Shown here: in pieces, positions 1 to 7,043 of the stretch
Layout: each line of letters begins with the position of its first letter
How positions within the stretch are numbered: the stretch's first letter is position 1
Assembly: GCA_014379665.1 (NCBI GenBank)
Contig: JACMLK010000274.1
Location: 1-9,425 of the forward strand
Reading direction: 5' to 3'
DNA length: 9,425 nucleotides
Source: Saprospiraceae bacterium
GTDB lineage: Bacteria; Bacteroidota; Bacteroidia; Chitinophagales; Saprospiraceae
The notes under the pieces: generated by a model
The model's input: the letters and a program-made list of their open reading frames with translations, nothing else
The model's database searches: none
What the model was told of the DNA's origin: nothing
Made by a program: the position numbers and the translations under genes

Positions 1-165
1 ATCAATAAAAAAGCAAAAGAATCTATAGCTACCAAAGCAAAAAGTAATGATTTGATATCTGCTGCTGAAAAACAAAGATCTGATTATGTTCAAATGATAC
101 AAATGGCCTTACAGAGTGCCGGATGGAACCTCATTATTAAATATCCTGAAAATCACCTAAATTAA
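1..165 (+). CDS. C-terminal fragment of an unidentified protein, possibly DUF4230 family
   Basis: An open frame runs in from the window edge and ends at TAA 163-165, giving 54 residues with no start in view. The visible part is a charged, Lys/Ala-rich helix (KKAKESIATKAKSNDL), then an amphipathic stretch (ALQSAGWNLIIKYPE). The pattern of a Lys/Ala-rich helix, 'A..k...g.l..A', and a final 'G(W/F).(L/V).(I/V)' strand resembles the end of DUF4230 proteins, which are membrane-anchored proteins common in Bacteroidota. That match is from memory and weak. The stop lies 8 bases before the next start, so the two genes are probably co-transcribed. The frame is likely real because it is open to the edge, has ordinary amino-acid composition and stops cleanly at the next gene; the family assignment is unsure. 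Confidence 0.55.
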   Translation: MNKKAKESIATKAKSNDLISAAEKQRSDYVQMIQMALQSAGWNLIIKYPENHLN

Positions 166-173
166 TTATTAAT

Positions 174-2114
174 ATGGCAATTTCGAGATATTTAATATGT
201 GTATTCTTATGGATCGTGCCCTATCTGATTTTCCCGCAAAGCACGCTTAAAAAAGATCTGAATCCCAAAGAGCTTAAACTCTTCAATGATGCTAAAATAT
301 CTGCTCAAAACGGCAATTACGAAAAAAGTAATAATCTGTTTGAAAAGTTGCTTCGCAGTAAACCATCATTTACGGAAGGTATACTTAGACTGGCAAGCAA
401 TTATTATTCATTACTCGATAGAGAAAAGGCAGAAACTTTGTTCACATTTGCAATTTCCTTGGATCCGGAATACGATCCTGAGATGTACTACTCTCTGGCC
501 AAAATACAAATGGAAAATAAAAATTATAAGGATGCAGCCGAGAACTTTGATAAATATGTAATCCGACAAAAAGAAAATAAAATAAAATCAGACAGAGCAA
601 GCTCCCTAAGGGATAATATGTTGTTCATCTATGATGCGTTAAAAAATCCTGTTCCATTTGAACCGATATCTTTAGGTCCCAATATAAATACCGTTCATTC
701 AGAATATTCACCCAGTTTATCTATGGATGGTAATACATTAATATTTACCCGAAATTTAGGACAAGAAGATTTTTATGTAAGTATGAGGGATACCATTGGA
801 TTTACCCAAGGCTCACCACTTACAGGAATGAATACCGTCCAAAATGAAGGTGCTCATTCAATTTCTGCGGATGGTAAATTTATGGTGTTTACCTCCTGCG
901 ACAGAAAAGATGCTTACGGTAGTTGTGACCTGTATTATTCACTGTGGTCAAATGGCAAATGGACAATCCCAGTTAATATGGGACACAAAGTGAACTCTGC
1001 CGCCTGGGATACTCAACCCACACTCTCGTCAGATGGTCGAACATTGTATTTTTCAAGTAACAGATTGGGCACGCACGGTGGTTCAGATATCTGGATGACT
1101 TACAGAAATGAAAAAAATGCGTGGGTGGAACCTGTAAACCTGGGGCCTGTAATTAATACAGCGGGTAATGAGGAGACCCCATTCCTACATGCAGATGGAC
1201 AGACGTTATATTTCAGATCCAATGGGAGGCCGGGGATGGGAGGTTTTGATATTTATATTAGCAGAAGAGATCTTGAAATTGAACAATGGGGGGAACCCGT
1301 AAATATAGGTTATCCTATCAATACGGAAGGAGCTGAAGGTGGTTTTATTGTTTCTTTAGATGGTTCCAAAGCATTTTTTGCAAGTGATAATGACATTAAA
1401 TCAGGTGTTAAACTCAATCAACTGGATTTATTTTCATTTGATCTTTATGAAGCGGCGCGTCCAAAGTCAACTACATTTGTAAAAGGAAACATAACTGATG
1501 GGGTTACCGGAAAATCGCTTAAAGCAAATGTGACCATAAAAGACCTGAAATCCGGCAAAAATGTTTTCCAAGTCAAAACTGGAGACGACGGTTATTTTAT
1601 TGGCGGCGTAACTGTTGGCCACAATTATGCATGTATTGTCGAAAAAGAAGGATATATTTACTATACCGATAATTTTGATATGACAGACGTTAAGGTACTC
1701 TATGAACCTTACTTTCTGAATATCAAATTGACTCCTGTGCCAAAGAAAGATACCATAATTAATAGCAAGCCAATAGTACTCCGAAATATTTTCTTCAGAT
1801 CAGGTTCAGCAGAATTGCTACCCGAATCAGATCACGAAATAGCATTACTTTCGGGAATGTTAAAAGAAAATCAGGTCATTAAAATTCTTATAACAGGACA
1901 TACAGACAATGTTGGTAATGATGGAGACAATCTTATTTTGTCCCGTCTTAGGGCTAAATCAGTATCGGACGCACTTGTTAAATCAGGAATTGATTCATCC
2001 CGGATTACGTCCGAAGGAAAAGGAGAAATATGGCCTATAGATTCCAACGACACAGAAACCGGACGTCACAATAACCGAAGGACGGAATTTGTTATATTGA
2101 ATAGCAAACTATAA
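174..2114 (+). CDS. PorE-like envelope protein: TPR, PD40 propeller, CRD and OmpA C-terminal domain
   Basis: This is a 646-residue exported protein. Residues 1-22 form a signal peptide (hydrophobic core ending IFPQS) without a lipobox. Residues 33-125 are TPR-like helices. Residues about 160-430 carry five PD40/TolB-like blade motifs, at about 176-193, 224-242, 277-311, 332-365 and 387-407, with the S.DG.tLyFsSnR..G..GG.DI pattern clearest in blades 3 and 4. Residues about 434-520 are a CarboxypepD_reg-like beta domain (VKGNITDGVTGKSL). Residues 537-643 are an OmpA C-terminal domain with ITGHTDNVG (D578), LRAKSV (R593) and NNRRTEF (633-639), the residues expected to bind peptidoglycan diaminopimelate. 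This domain order is that of PorE, the T9SS protein linking the outer-membrane PorP complex to the cell wall, which has many Bacteroidota paralogues. PorE of Porphyromonas gingivalis is a lipoprotein and this one apparently is not. No PorP/SprF gene is next to it here, so a role in T9SS is not established. The ATG at 174 gives a complete signal peptide. Confidence 0.9.
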   Translation: MAISRYLICVFLWIVPYLIFPQSTLKKDLNPKELKLFNDAKISAQNGNYEKSNNLFEKLLRSKPSFTEGILRLASNYYSLLDREKAETLFTFAISLDPEYDPEMYYSLAKIQMENKNYKDAAENFDKYVIRQKENKIKSDRASSLRDNMLFIYDALKNPVPFEPISLGPNINTVHSEYSPSLSMDGNTLIFTRNLGQEDFYVSMRDTIGFTQGSPLTGMNTVQNEGAHSISADGKFMVFTSCDRKDAYGSCDLYYSLWSNGKWTIPVNMGHKVNSAAWDTQPTLSSDGRTLYFSSNRLGTHGGSDIWMTYRNEKNAWVEPVNLGPVINTAGNEETPFLHADGQTLYFRSNGRPGMGGFDIYISRRDLEIEQWGEPVNIGYPINTEGAEGGFIVSLDGSKAFFASDNDIKSGVKLNQLDLFSFDLYEAARPKSTTFVKGNITDGVTGKSLKANVTIKDLKSGKNVFQVKTGDDGYFIGGVTVGHNYACIVEKEGYIYYTDNFDMTDVKVLYEPYFLNIKLTPVPKKDTIINSKPIVLRNIFFRSGSAELLPESDHEIALLSGMLKENQVIKILITGHTDNVGNDGDNLILSRLRAKSVSDALVKSGIDSSRITSEGKGEIWPIDSNDTETGRHNNRRTEFVILNSKL

Positions 2115-2115
2115 T

Positions 2116-2132
2116 TAATTGGAATACAATTA
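2116..2132. terminator. Possible weak bidirectional terminator at a convergent gene junction
   Basis: TAATTG (2116-2121) and CAATTA (2127-2132) form a 6-bp stem with a 5-base loop. It lies in the 15-bp gap between two convergent genes and overlaps the stop codon of the DUF4290 gene. The stem has a single G-C pair and no long T run follows on either strand, so only the position supports it. Confidence 0.2.
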
Positions 2133-2843
2133 TTTACGTTTAGATTTATTTACAATAGTTCCGTTATTTGGCCTGGGTCTGGGGTTGTTTGCTGTGTTTT
2201 TGTTCTGAGGATTTGGTTTGTTCCTGTTTCTGTTTTGCGGTTTGAATGTATTTACGTTTGAATTTGGCAGGTTGTTTTTTGTAACCACAGCTATAGTATG
2301 ATCATCGTCCACAGATAGTTTGTTTCCGGACATCACAGACAGATCAGAAATAATAATATCATCACTCACAAAATGCTCTTTATTCCAGGTTCTGTAAGAG
2401 AGCTTCATATAAGAAAGAATAGTTTCAACAAATCCTTGTTTTATCGGGCCATCTTCCATATTTAGCGCCTTATCAATCATCACCCTGATATTATAACCAT
2501 AATGCCTCCAGTTGAACTCATGCTGCGGGTATGGAACTGTTGAAGGTCTGAACGTATTATCTTCTTCGGATGGCGCATCTCCGTATGGATGTTCGACATC
2601 CAATTCATAATCTGCCATTTTAAATACGTGTCTCCAAAGTTTTTGTTTGTATTCCAGGACATTTTTTGTCTGAGGATTCAATTGATTAATTAACTCGACA
2701 ATAGATTCAATTACCTTTTGTCGTTCATCCTTGGTTTCCAGCGTTTTCGCATATTGTACTAATTTCTGCACACTCCTGCCATATTCTGAAAATATCAAAT
2801 TATTCCTGGTTGAGTTATATTCTAGACTTAACGACTTTTTCAT
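2130..2843 (-). CDS. DUF4290 family protein
   Basis: This is a 237-residue, probably cytoplasmic protein with no signal peptide or membrane segment. Residues 1-170 fit the DUF4290 family, which is restricted to Bacteroidota and has no known function. The features recognised are LEYN near the N-terminus, YGRSVQKLV (21-29), an invariant-looking block from KLWRHVF (68-74) through ADYELDVEHPYG (77-88), RHYGYNIR (113-120), and SYRTWNKEHFVSDD (149-162). Residues 190-237 form a separate disordered tail with 16 Asn, 11 Lys/Arg and no acidic residue. The start lies 24 bp after the glmS stop, so this is very likely the last gene of the glmS operon. In other Bacteroidota I recall DUF4290 next to murA, another step in UDP-GlcNAc/peptidoglycan metabolism; here murA is not beside it. 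The ATG at 2843 places the conserved LEYN segment correctly. The start has no Shine-Dalgarno sequence. Confidence 0.88.
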   Translation of the reverse strand: MKKSLSLEYNSTRNNLIFSEYGRSVQKLVQYAKTLETKDERQKVIESIVELINQLNPQTKNVLEYKQKLWRHVFKMADYELDVEHPYGDAPSEEDNTFRPSTVPYPQHEFNWRHYGYNIRVMIDKALNMEDGPIKQGFVETILSYMKLSYRTWNKEHFVSDDIIISDLSVMSGNKLSVDDDHTIAVVTKNNLPNSNVNTFKPQNRNRNKPNPQNKNTANNPRPRPNNGTIVNKSKRK

Positions 2844-2867
2844 AAGTTAAATTTATTTTGGATAAGT

Positions 2868-4706
2868 TTATTCTACCGTTACTGATTTTGCCAGATTTCT
2901 GGGCTGATCCACATCACAACCTCTCATAACTGCTATATGATAAGCAAGCAGCTGAAGGGGAATTACAGACAATAAGGGAGTGAGGGGTTCTTCTGTTTCA
3001 GGTATTTCAATACAATAATCAGACATTTCTTTTATTTTAATATCACCTTCCGTCACGATAGAAATGACTATTGCTTTTCTGGCTTTCACTTCTTGAATAT
3101 TGCTGGCTACTTTATCATACGCCGATTTATTTGTGGCTATGATAATTACCGGCATATATTCATCTATTAAAGCGATAGGACCGTGCTTCATTTCAGCAGC
3201 CGGATAACCCTCCGCATGTATATATGATATTTCCTTCAGTTTTAAAGCTCCCTCGAGCGCTACCGGAAAATTATAACCTCTACCCAGATATAAAGCATTA
3301 TTTACATCCTTTATCTCACCCGCAATAAATTTAATTTTTTCATTTTGGAGTAAGACTTTTTCAACTTTGGAAGGAATATTATCCAGAGCATATGCCAGTT
3401 GTCTGAAATAATCTTCAGAAATAGTACCGCGTCTGTGACCGAGATTTAGGGCCATTAAAGTCAGTACTGTTAGCTGGCTGGTGAAGGCCTTGGTTGATGC
3501 GACACCAATTTCCGGCCCGGCGTGCGTATAAGAACCACAATCAGTGATTCTGGCAATCGATGAACCCACCACATTTACAATACCATAAACCAGTGCCCCT
3601 TTTTCTTTTGCCAGCTCCACTGCCGCAAAGGTGTCTGCAGTTTCGCCTGATTGAGAAATTGCAATGACCACATCATCTGTGTTGATAATAGGGTTTCTAT
3701 ACCTTAGTTCAGAGGCATATTCAACTTCAACAGGAATACGCGCCAACTCTTCAAAAATATATTCTGCTACTAATGCCGAATGCCAGGACGTACCGCATGC
3801 TGCAAAAATTATTCTTTTAGCATTGATTATTCTGTTAATATACTGTTGCATTCCACCCACCAATACCCATCCATCATGTGGATCTATTCTGCCTCTCATA
3901 CTTTCACGTATGGTGGTTGGTTGCTGATAAATTTCTTTTAGCATGAAATGTTCAAATCCTTCTTTTTCCAGTTCTTCCAATTTTAGGTCAAGTTCCTGGA
4001 CAACCGGTTGTTGAATTTCATTGTTAAGGTTGATAATTTCATAGTTGCCATTTTTATGAATAGTAACTATTTCCTCGTCGTTAAGATAAACTACTTTATT
4101 CGTATATTTTATAATTGGTGAAGCGTCAGATGCAAGAAAATATTCATCTTCTCCCAATCCCAATACCAGCGGACTTGATTTACGGGCACCTACAATGATG
4201 TCAGGGTTTTCTTTATCAATGACCACTATTGCATAAGCCCCAACCGTTTTTTCAAGGGCACTTCTCACAGATTGGCTCAGGCTTAAATTTCCCCTTTTTT
4301 GATATTCCTCTATCAGGTGAACTAAAACTTCTGTATCAGTTTCACTCTTAAATGTATGACCAATTTCTGAAAGAGCTTTTTTTAAAGTTGAATAATTTTC
4401 AATAATACCATTGTGAATTAAAGCCAGTCTTTCATTCCCGGATAAATGGGGGTGAGCATTAAGATCATCGGGTTTGCCATGAGTAGCCCACCGGGTATGG
4501 CCTATACCTACACTTCCGGAAACATCTTTTTCTTTAGCGGCAGCTTCAAGTCTCGATACTTTCCCTTTCTTCTTAAATGTTTTTATCACCCCATTTAGTA
4601 TAGAAATTCCGGCACTGTCATACCCCCTATATTCCAACCTCCTCAGACCTTCCATAATAATGGGATAGGCTTGCTGTGTCCCTATATAAGCTACAATTCC
4701 GCACAT
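2868..4706 (-). CDS. glmS: Glutamine--fructose-6-phosphate aminotransferase (isomerizing), GlmS
   Basis: GlmS converts fructose-6-phosphate and glutamine to glucosamine-6-phosphate and glutamate in the cytoplasm, the first committed step towards UDP-GlcNAc. At 612 residues it is close to the E. coli enzyme (609). The N-terminal glutaminase domain (about 2-225) begins MCGIVAYIG, with Cys2 as nucleophile after Met removal. It also has RLEYRGYDSAGI (23-34), HTRWATHG (70-77), HNGIIENY (98-105) and SETDTEV (121-127). The first SIS domain holds CGTSWHS (304-310), SQSGETADT (351-359) and STKAFTSQ (404-411). The second holds EGALKLKEISYIHAEG (485-500) and MKHGP (506-510). E492, H508 and K607 correspond to catalytic E488, H504 and K603 of E. 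coli. The tail DQPRNLAKSVTVE is canonical. The full set of residues predicts an active enzyme. The gene sits 13 bp behind the DUF4270 gene, with no room for a glmS ribozyme leader, so control is probably at the operon promoter. Confidence 0.98.
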   Translation of the reverse strand: MCGIVAYIGTQQAYPIIMEGLRRLEYRGYDSAGISILNGVIKTFKKKGKVSRLEAAAKEKDVSGSVGIGHTRWATHGKPDDLNAHPHLSGNERLALIHNGIIENYSTLKKALSEIGHTFKSETDTEVLVHLIEEYQKRGNLSLSQSVRSALEKTVGAYAIVVIDKENPDIIVGARKSSPLVLGLGEDEYFLASDASPIIKYTNKVVYLNDEEIVTIHKNGNYEIINLNNEIQQPVVQELDLKLEELEKEGFEHFMLKEIYQQPTTIRESMRGRIDPHDGWVLVGGMQQYINRIINAKRIIFAACGTSWHSALVAEYIFEELARIPVEVEYASELRYRNPIINTDDVVIAISQSGETADTFAAVELAKEKGALVYGIVNVVGSSIARITDCGSYTHAGPEIGVASTKAFTSQLTVLTLMALNLGHRRGTISEDYFRQLAYALDNIPSKVEKVLLQNEKIKFIAGEIKDVNNALYLGRGYNFPVALEGALKLKEISYIHAEGYPAAEMKHGPIALIDEYMPVIIIATNKSAYDKVASNIQEVKARKAIVISIVTEGDIKIKEMSDYCIEIPETEEPLTPLLSVIPLQLLAYHIAVMRGCDVDQPRNLAKSVTVE

Positions 4707-4719
4707 ACTGATAAATTTT

Positions 4720-6084
4720 TTAAATTTTAGTATAACTTACTTTAAGTTTCATTGGATACGAACTATGTTTTGCGCCATAAAAAACTGCCCTCCTTGAAGT
4801 TTCAGATTCATTCAATACACCTAAATACAGATCTGAATTATATGTTTTATCTTTAACAGCTCTTTTAATATGATTGGTTATATTCATACGATAAGATTTT
4901 AAAGTGCCCGTTCCTTGAGATACTCCGCCAAACACATCGGTAATATATAATCCACTGCTAATTAATTGTGCCACATCTGGAATCAGCTCAAAACCTCCTT
5001 CCGTTTTTTTGCGACTGGCAATCAGCTGTAGCGGCGTGGTATATGTCCCGTTTTGTCCCGGTAAGTCAGCCACAAATACTTCCAACTCAACTTTATTAAT
5101 CAACTTGTCATCTAAAAAAGAAAGATCATTAAAATGCACAAAAGTTTTGACACCACCCATCGCCTGAAGATATGTAAGACTATCACCTTTGGAAGGATTA
5201 TTTATTACATCTTCTACAATAGATCCTGATATGTCATGGACAAACCTGTTGATAGTTGTGGGATTTATAAGATATTGATACTCCTTTCTGGTAGTATCAC
5301 CCACAGTGTAATACATAATAAGCTTATTTACCGCATTCTGCGTGTTCAAAGCATTGTTGGAAAAATTAAAACCAACTATCGACGGATTACTTAAAGGGGT
5401 GGATTTCAAATAAAACCCTTTAATAAAATCCACAAAAGCAGTATCATTACTGGCCGCGCCACTATTATTCAGTAATAAAGTTCCAAAATTATCATCCAGC
5501 CTTAATCTCATTTGAGGGGCCAATTTTATTATCTTTCTTGTAACATGGTCCAAAATACTAACTGAATCTTTAGGCCTGGTAACTAATGATGTTTCTACCA
5601 ATGGTACGGAGTTATATCCAAGATTTATATCTGAGTAAAAAGTGTCTGTTTCAGCAAACATTTCAGTAAGCTGAAATAACTCAATTTTATGAGCAGCATT
5701 TTGATTGGCATATGTAGCCAAGGTATCATAAAGTAATACCAGTACCAGGGAATCAAATTTTAACGGTGCTGTGTTGAGATGATAATTTGGCTTAGTGCTT
5801 TGCAGTTCATGGCTTAAATATATTTCTGCAGAAACTTTTCCAAAAATATTATCATTAAGTTGGCCCAAAAGATATGTTCTGTAATCAACTGATGGCCGGT
5901 GAGTGACCAACCTTTCTCCGGCTATGGTCTGACTTCTCATGCTCAAAGAGTCGGTGTATCCCAGATTTAGTTTTTCGTCTTCTAATAATTCACTCCCTAC
6001 TAAAATTGGATCCTGGCAACCCATATTTAAAATTAAAATCAAAAACATGACCCACCCAAGACTTCTCCATTTAATATTCCCCAT
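4720..6084 (-). CDS. DUF4270 family lipoprotein
   Basis: This is a 454-residue predicted lipoprotein. Positively charged residues (K5, R7) are followed by a hydrophobic stretch (11-19) and then LNMGC, with Cys23 as the likely lipidated residue. Position -3 is Asn rather than Leu, so the lipobox is off-consensus. The mature part is beta-rich and matches DUF4270: CQDPILVGSELL after the Cys, YLLGQLNDNIFGKVSAEIY (71-89), KFDSLVLVLLYD (109-120), and a C-terminal section ending KAVFYGAK-type and MKLKVSYT strands. The family is found in Bacteroidota and has no known function; some members have been annotated as surface or outer-membrane lipoproteins. It lies 17 bp after the glycogen-synthase-like gene and 13 bp before glmS, so it sits inside the operon. 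The arrangement glycogen-synthase-like, DUF4270, glmS recurs, as I recall, in several Bacteroidota classes. The family call is firm; the function is unknown. Confidence 0.88.
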   Translation of the reverse strand: MGNIKWRSLGWVMFLILILNMGCQDPILVGSELLEDEKLNLGYTDSLSMRSQTIAGERLVTHRPSVDYRTYLLGQLNDNIFGKVSAEIYLSHELQSTKPNYHLNTAPLKFDSLVLVLLYDTLATYANQNAAHKIELFQLTEMFAETDTFYSDINLGYNSVPLVETSLVTRPKDSVSILDHVTRKIIKLAPQMRLRLDDNFGTLLLNNSGAASNDTAFVDFIKGFYLKSTPLSNPSIVGFNFSNNALNTQNAVNKLIMYYTVGDTTRKEYQYLINPTTINRFVHDISGSIVEDVINNPSKGDSLTYLQAMGGVKTFVHFNDLSFLDDKLINKVELEVFVADLPGQNGTYTTPLQLIASRKKTEGGFELIPDVAQLISSGLYITDVFGGVSQGTGTLKSYRMNITNHIKRAVKDKTYNSDLYLGVLNESETSRRAVFYGAKHSSYPMKLKVSYTKI

Positions 6085-6101
6085 TCTTTAGTCTGATATT
6101 T

Positions 6102-6914
6102 TTATATTTCCAAAAGCTTTTTGTAAAATTGAATTGATGATTTAGCAGAAGCATCAATGTCGTCTTCAAAAGTCTGAACCGGCAATGAAAATTCCTCCCC
6201 GTATTTAACAACGATATCATTTGACGATTCGTTTCCTGAAATAATTCCATCGGTAAAATTTAAAGCCCCTAAATCGAGATTTATCCCACTACTATCTTTA
6301 AAAACATTTAGGTCCTCAATTTCAAGATCATTAATAGCAGCAATATTCAGAAACTTATCATCAAACGAATGTCCCAATTCATTATTGTACACCGAGTATA
6401 TAATTTTAGCATCCTGGAATACCGGATCGTTTTTATAGGCTTTTTTCATATACAAAGGTACCAGACTGGTTATTTGTCCATGTAAATGTACAATATCCGG
6501 TGCCCAACCAAATTTTTTTACTGTCTCCATAACGCCTTTACAGAAAAAAACAAGTCTTTCCTGATTGTCTGTAAAAGGGACATTATTGTCATCCTGAAAA
6601 ACAGCCTTCCTTTTGAAAAATTCCTCATTATCCAGAAAATATACCTGCAATCTTGCTCCGGGTAATGAAGCAACTTTAATAATCAAAGGATAATCTTCGT
6701 CATCTACAATAATATTCATTCCTGAAAGCCGAACCACCTCATGTAATCTATGTCTTCTTTCATTTATAATTCCAAATTTTGGCATAAGTACCCTCAATTC
6801 AAATCCTTCATCCATGGCATACTGAGGTATTTTTCTAGCTAAATCAGAAAGTAGTGAAATTTCAGTATATGGGTTTAATTCCTGTGTAACAAAAAGAACT
6901 TTCTTTTTACTCAT
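6102..6914 (-). CDS. Glycogen/starch synthase-like protein, GT5 N-terminal domain only
   Basis: This is a 270-residue cytoplasmic protein matching only the N-terminal Rossmann domain of GT5 glycogen synthases. Visible parts are KKVLFVTQELNPYTE (4-18), FELRVLMPKFG (38-48), DIVHLHGQITSLVPLYMK (140-157, matching the DiihaHDW block), IIYSVYNN (171-178, matching v.TiHN) and NFTDGIISGNES (219-230, matching the aD.v.tVS block). The K-x-G-G-L ADP-glucose loop is replaced by TEISLLSDLA, and the whole C-terminal nucleotide-binding domain is absent. Ordinary glycogen synthesis is therefore unlikely. The protein ends cleanly and the next gene begins 17 bp on, so this is a natural short form, not a recent truncation. 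Start choice: a longer reading would begin at TTG 6959, but that codon lies inside a -7 promoter box. ATG 6914 gives the usual MSKKKVLFVTQE start. It is the first gene of the glmS operon. Confidence 0.82.
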   Translation of the reverse strand: MSKKKVLFVTQELNPYTEISLLSDLARKIPQYAMDEGFELRVLMPKFGIINERRHRLHEVVRLSGMNIIVDDEDYPLIIKVASLPGARLQVYFLDNEEFFKRKAVFQDDNNVPFTDNQERLVFFCKGVMETVKKFGWAPDIVHLHGQITSLVPLYMKKAYKNDPVFQDAKIIYSVYNNELGHSFDDKFLNIAAINDLEIEDLNVFKDSSGINLDLGALNFTDGIISGNESSNDIVVKYGEEFSLPVQTFEDDIDASAKSSIQFYKKLLEI

Positions 6915-6956
6915 AGTAGGAAATAATTGATTAATTGAAATATTTAAAAATGTGCG

Positions 6957-6964
6957 CAAAGATA
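6957..6964 (-). promoter_or_regulatory. Bacteroidota-type -7 promoter element for the glmS operon
   Basis: The minus strand reads TATCTTTG here, an exact match to the Bacteroidota -7 consensus TAnnTTTG. Transcription would start a few bases downstream, near 6950, leaving a leader of about 35-40 bases before ATG 6914. I do not see a clear TTTG -33 box at the expected distance. It is the only good candidate upstream of the four-gene operon. Confidence 0.5.
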
Positions 6965-7043
6965 ATACAAATTTTTTGATAATTATATTATAAATGAGTC
7001 TGAAACATCAAAAACTCTGAAAATCAATAAAATATGACATTAC

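Noticed and set aside
286..561. A 91-codon plus-strand frame within the TPR region of the PorE-like gene
   Set aside because: It is out of frame with a clearly conserved multi-domain protein, and its translation shows no family resemblance.
3664..3927. A plus-strand frame inside glmS
   Set aside because: It is the antisense shadow of the SIS domain region; glmS is unambiguous on the other strand.
4707..4719. Possible glmS ribozyme leader
   Set aside because: The spacer is only 13 bp and upstream sequence is DUF4270 coding. Known glmS ribozymes need a much longer leader and are characteristic of Firmicutes.
4707..4725. AT-rich inverted repeats between DUF4270 and glmS, considered as a terminator or regulatory hairpin
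   Set aside because: They are made only of A and T runs, have no stable stem, and the 13-bp spacer is typical of an operon junction.
6965..7043. Repeated TTTCAGA and a GAGT/ACTC pair downstream of DUF819, considered as a terminator
   Set aside because: The only stem is 4 bp with a 14-base loop, and the repeat is direct rather than inverted. No U-tract follows a stem.
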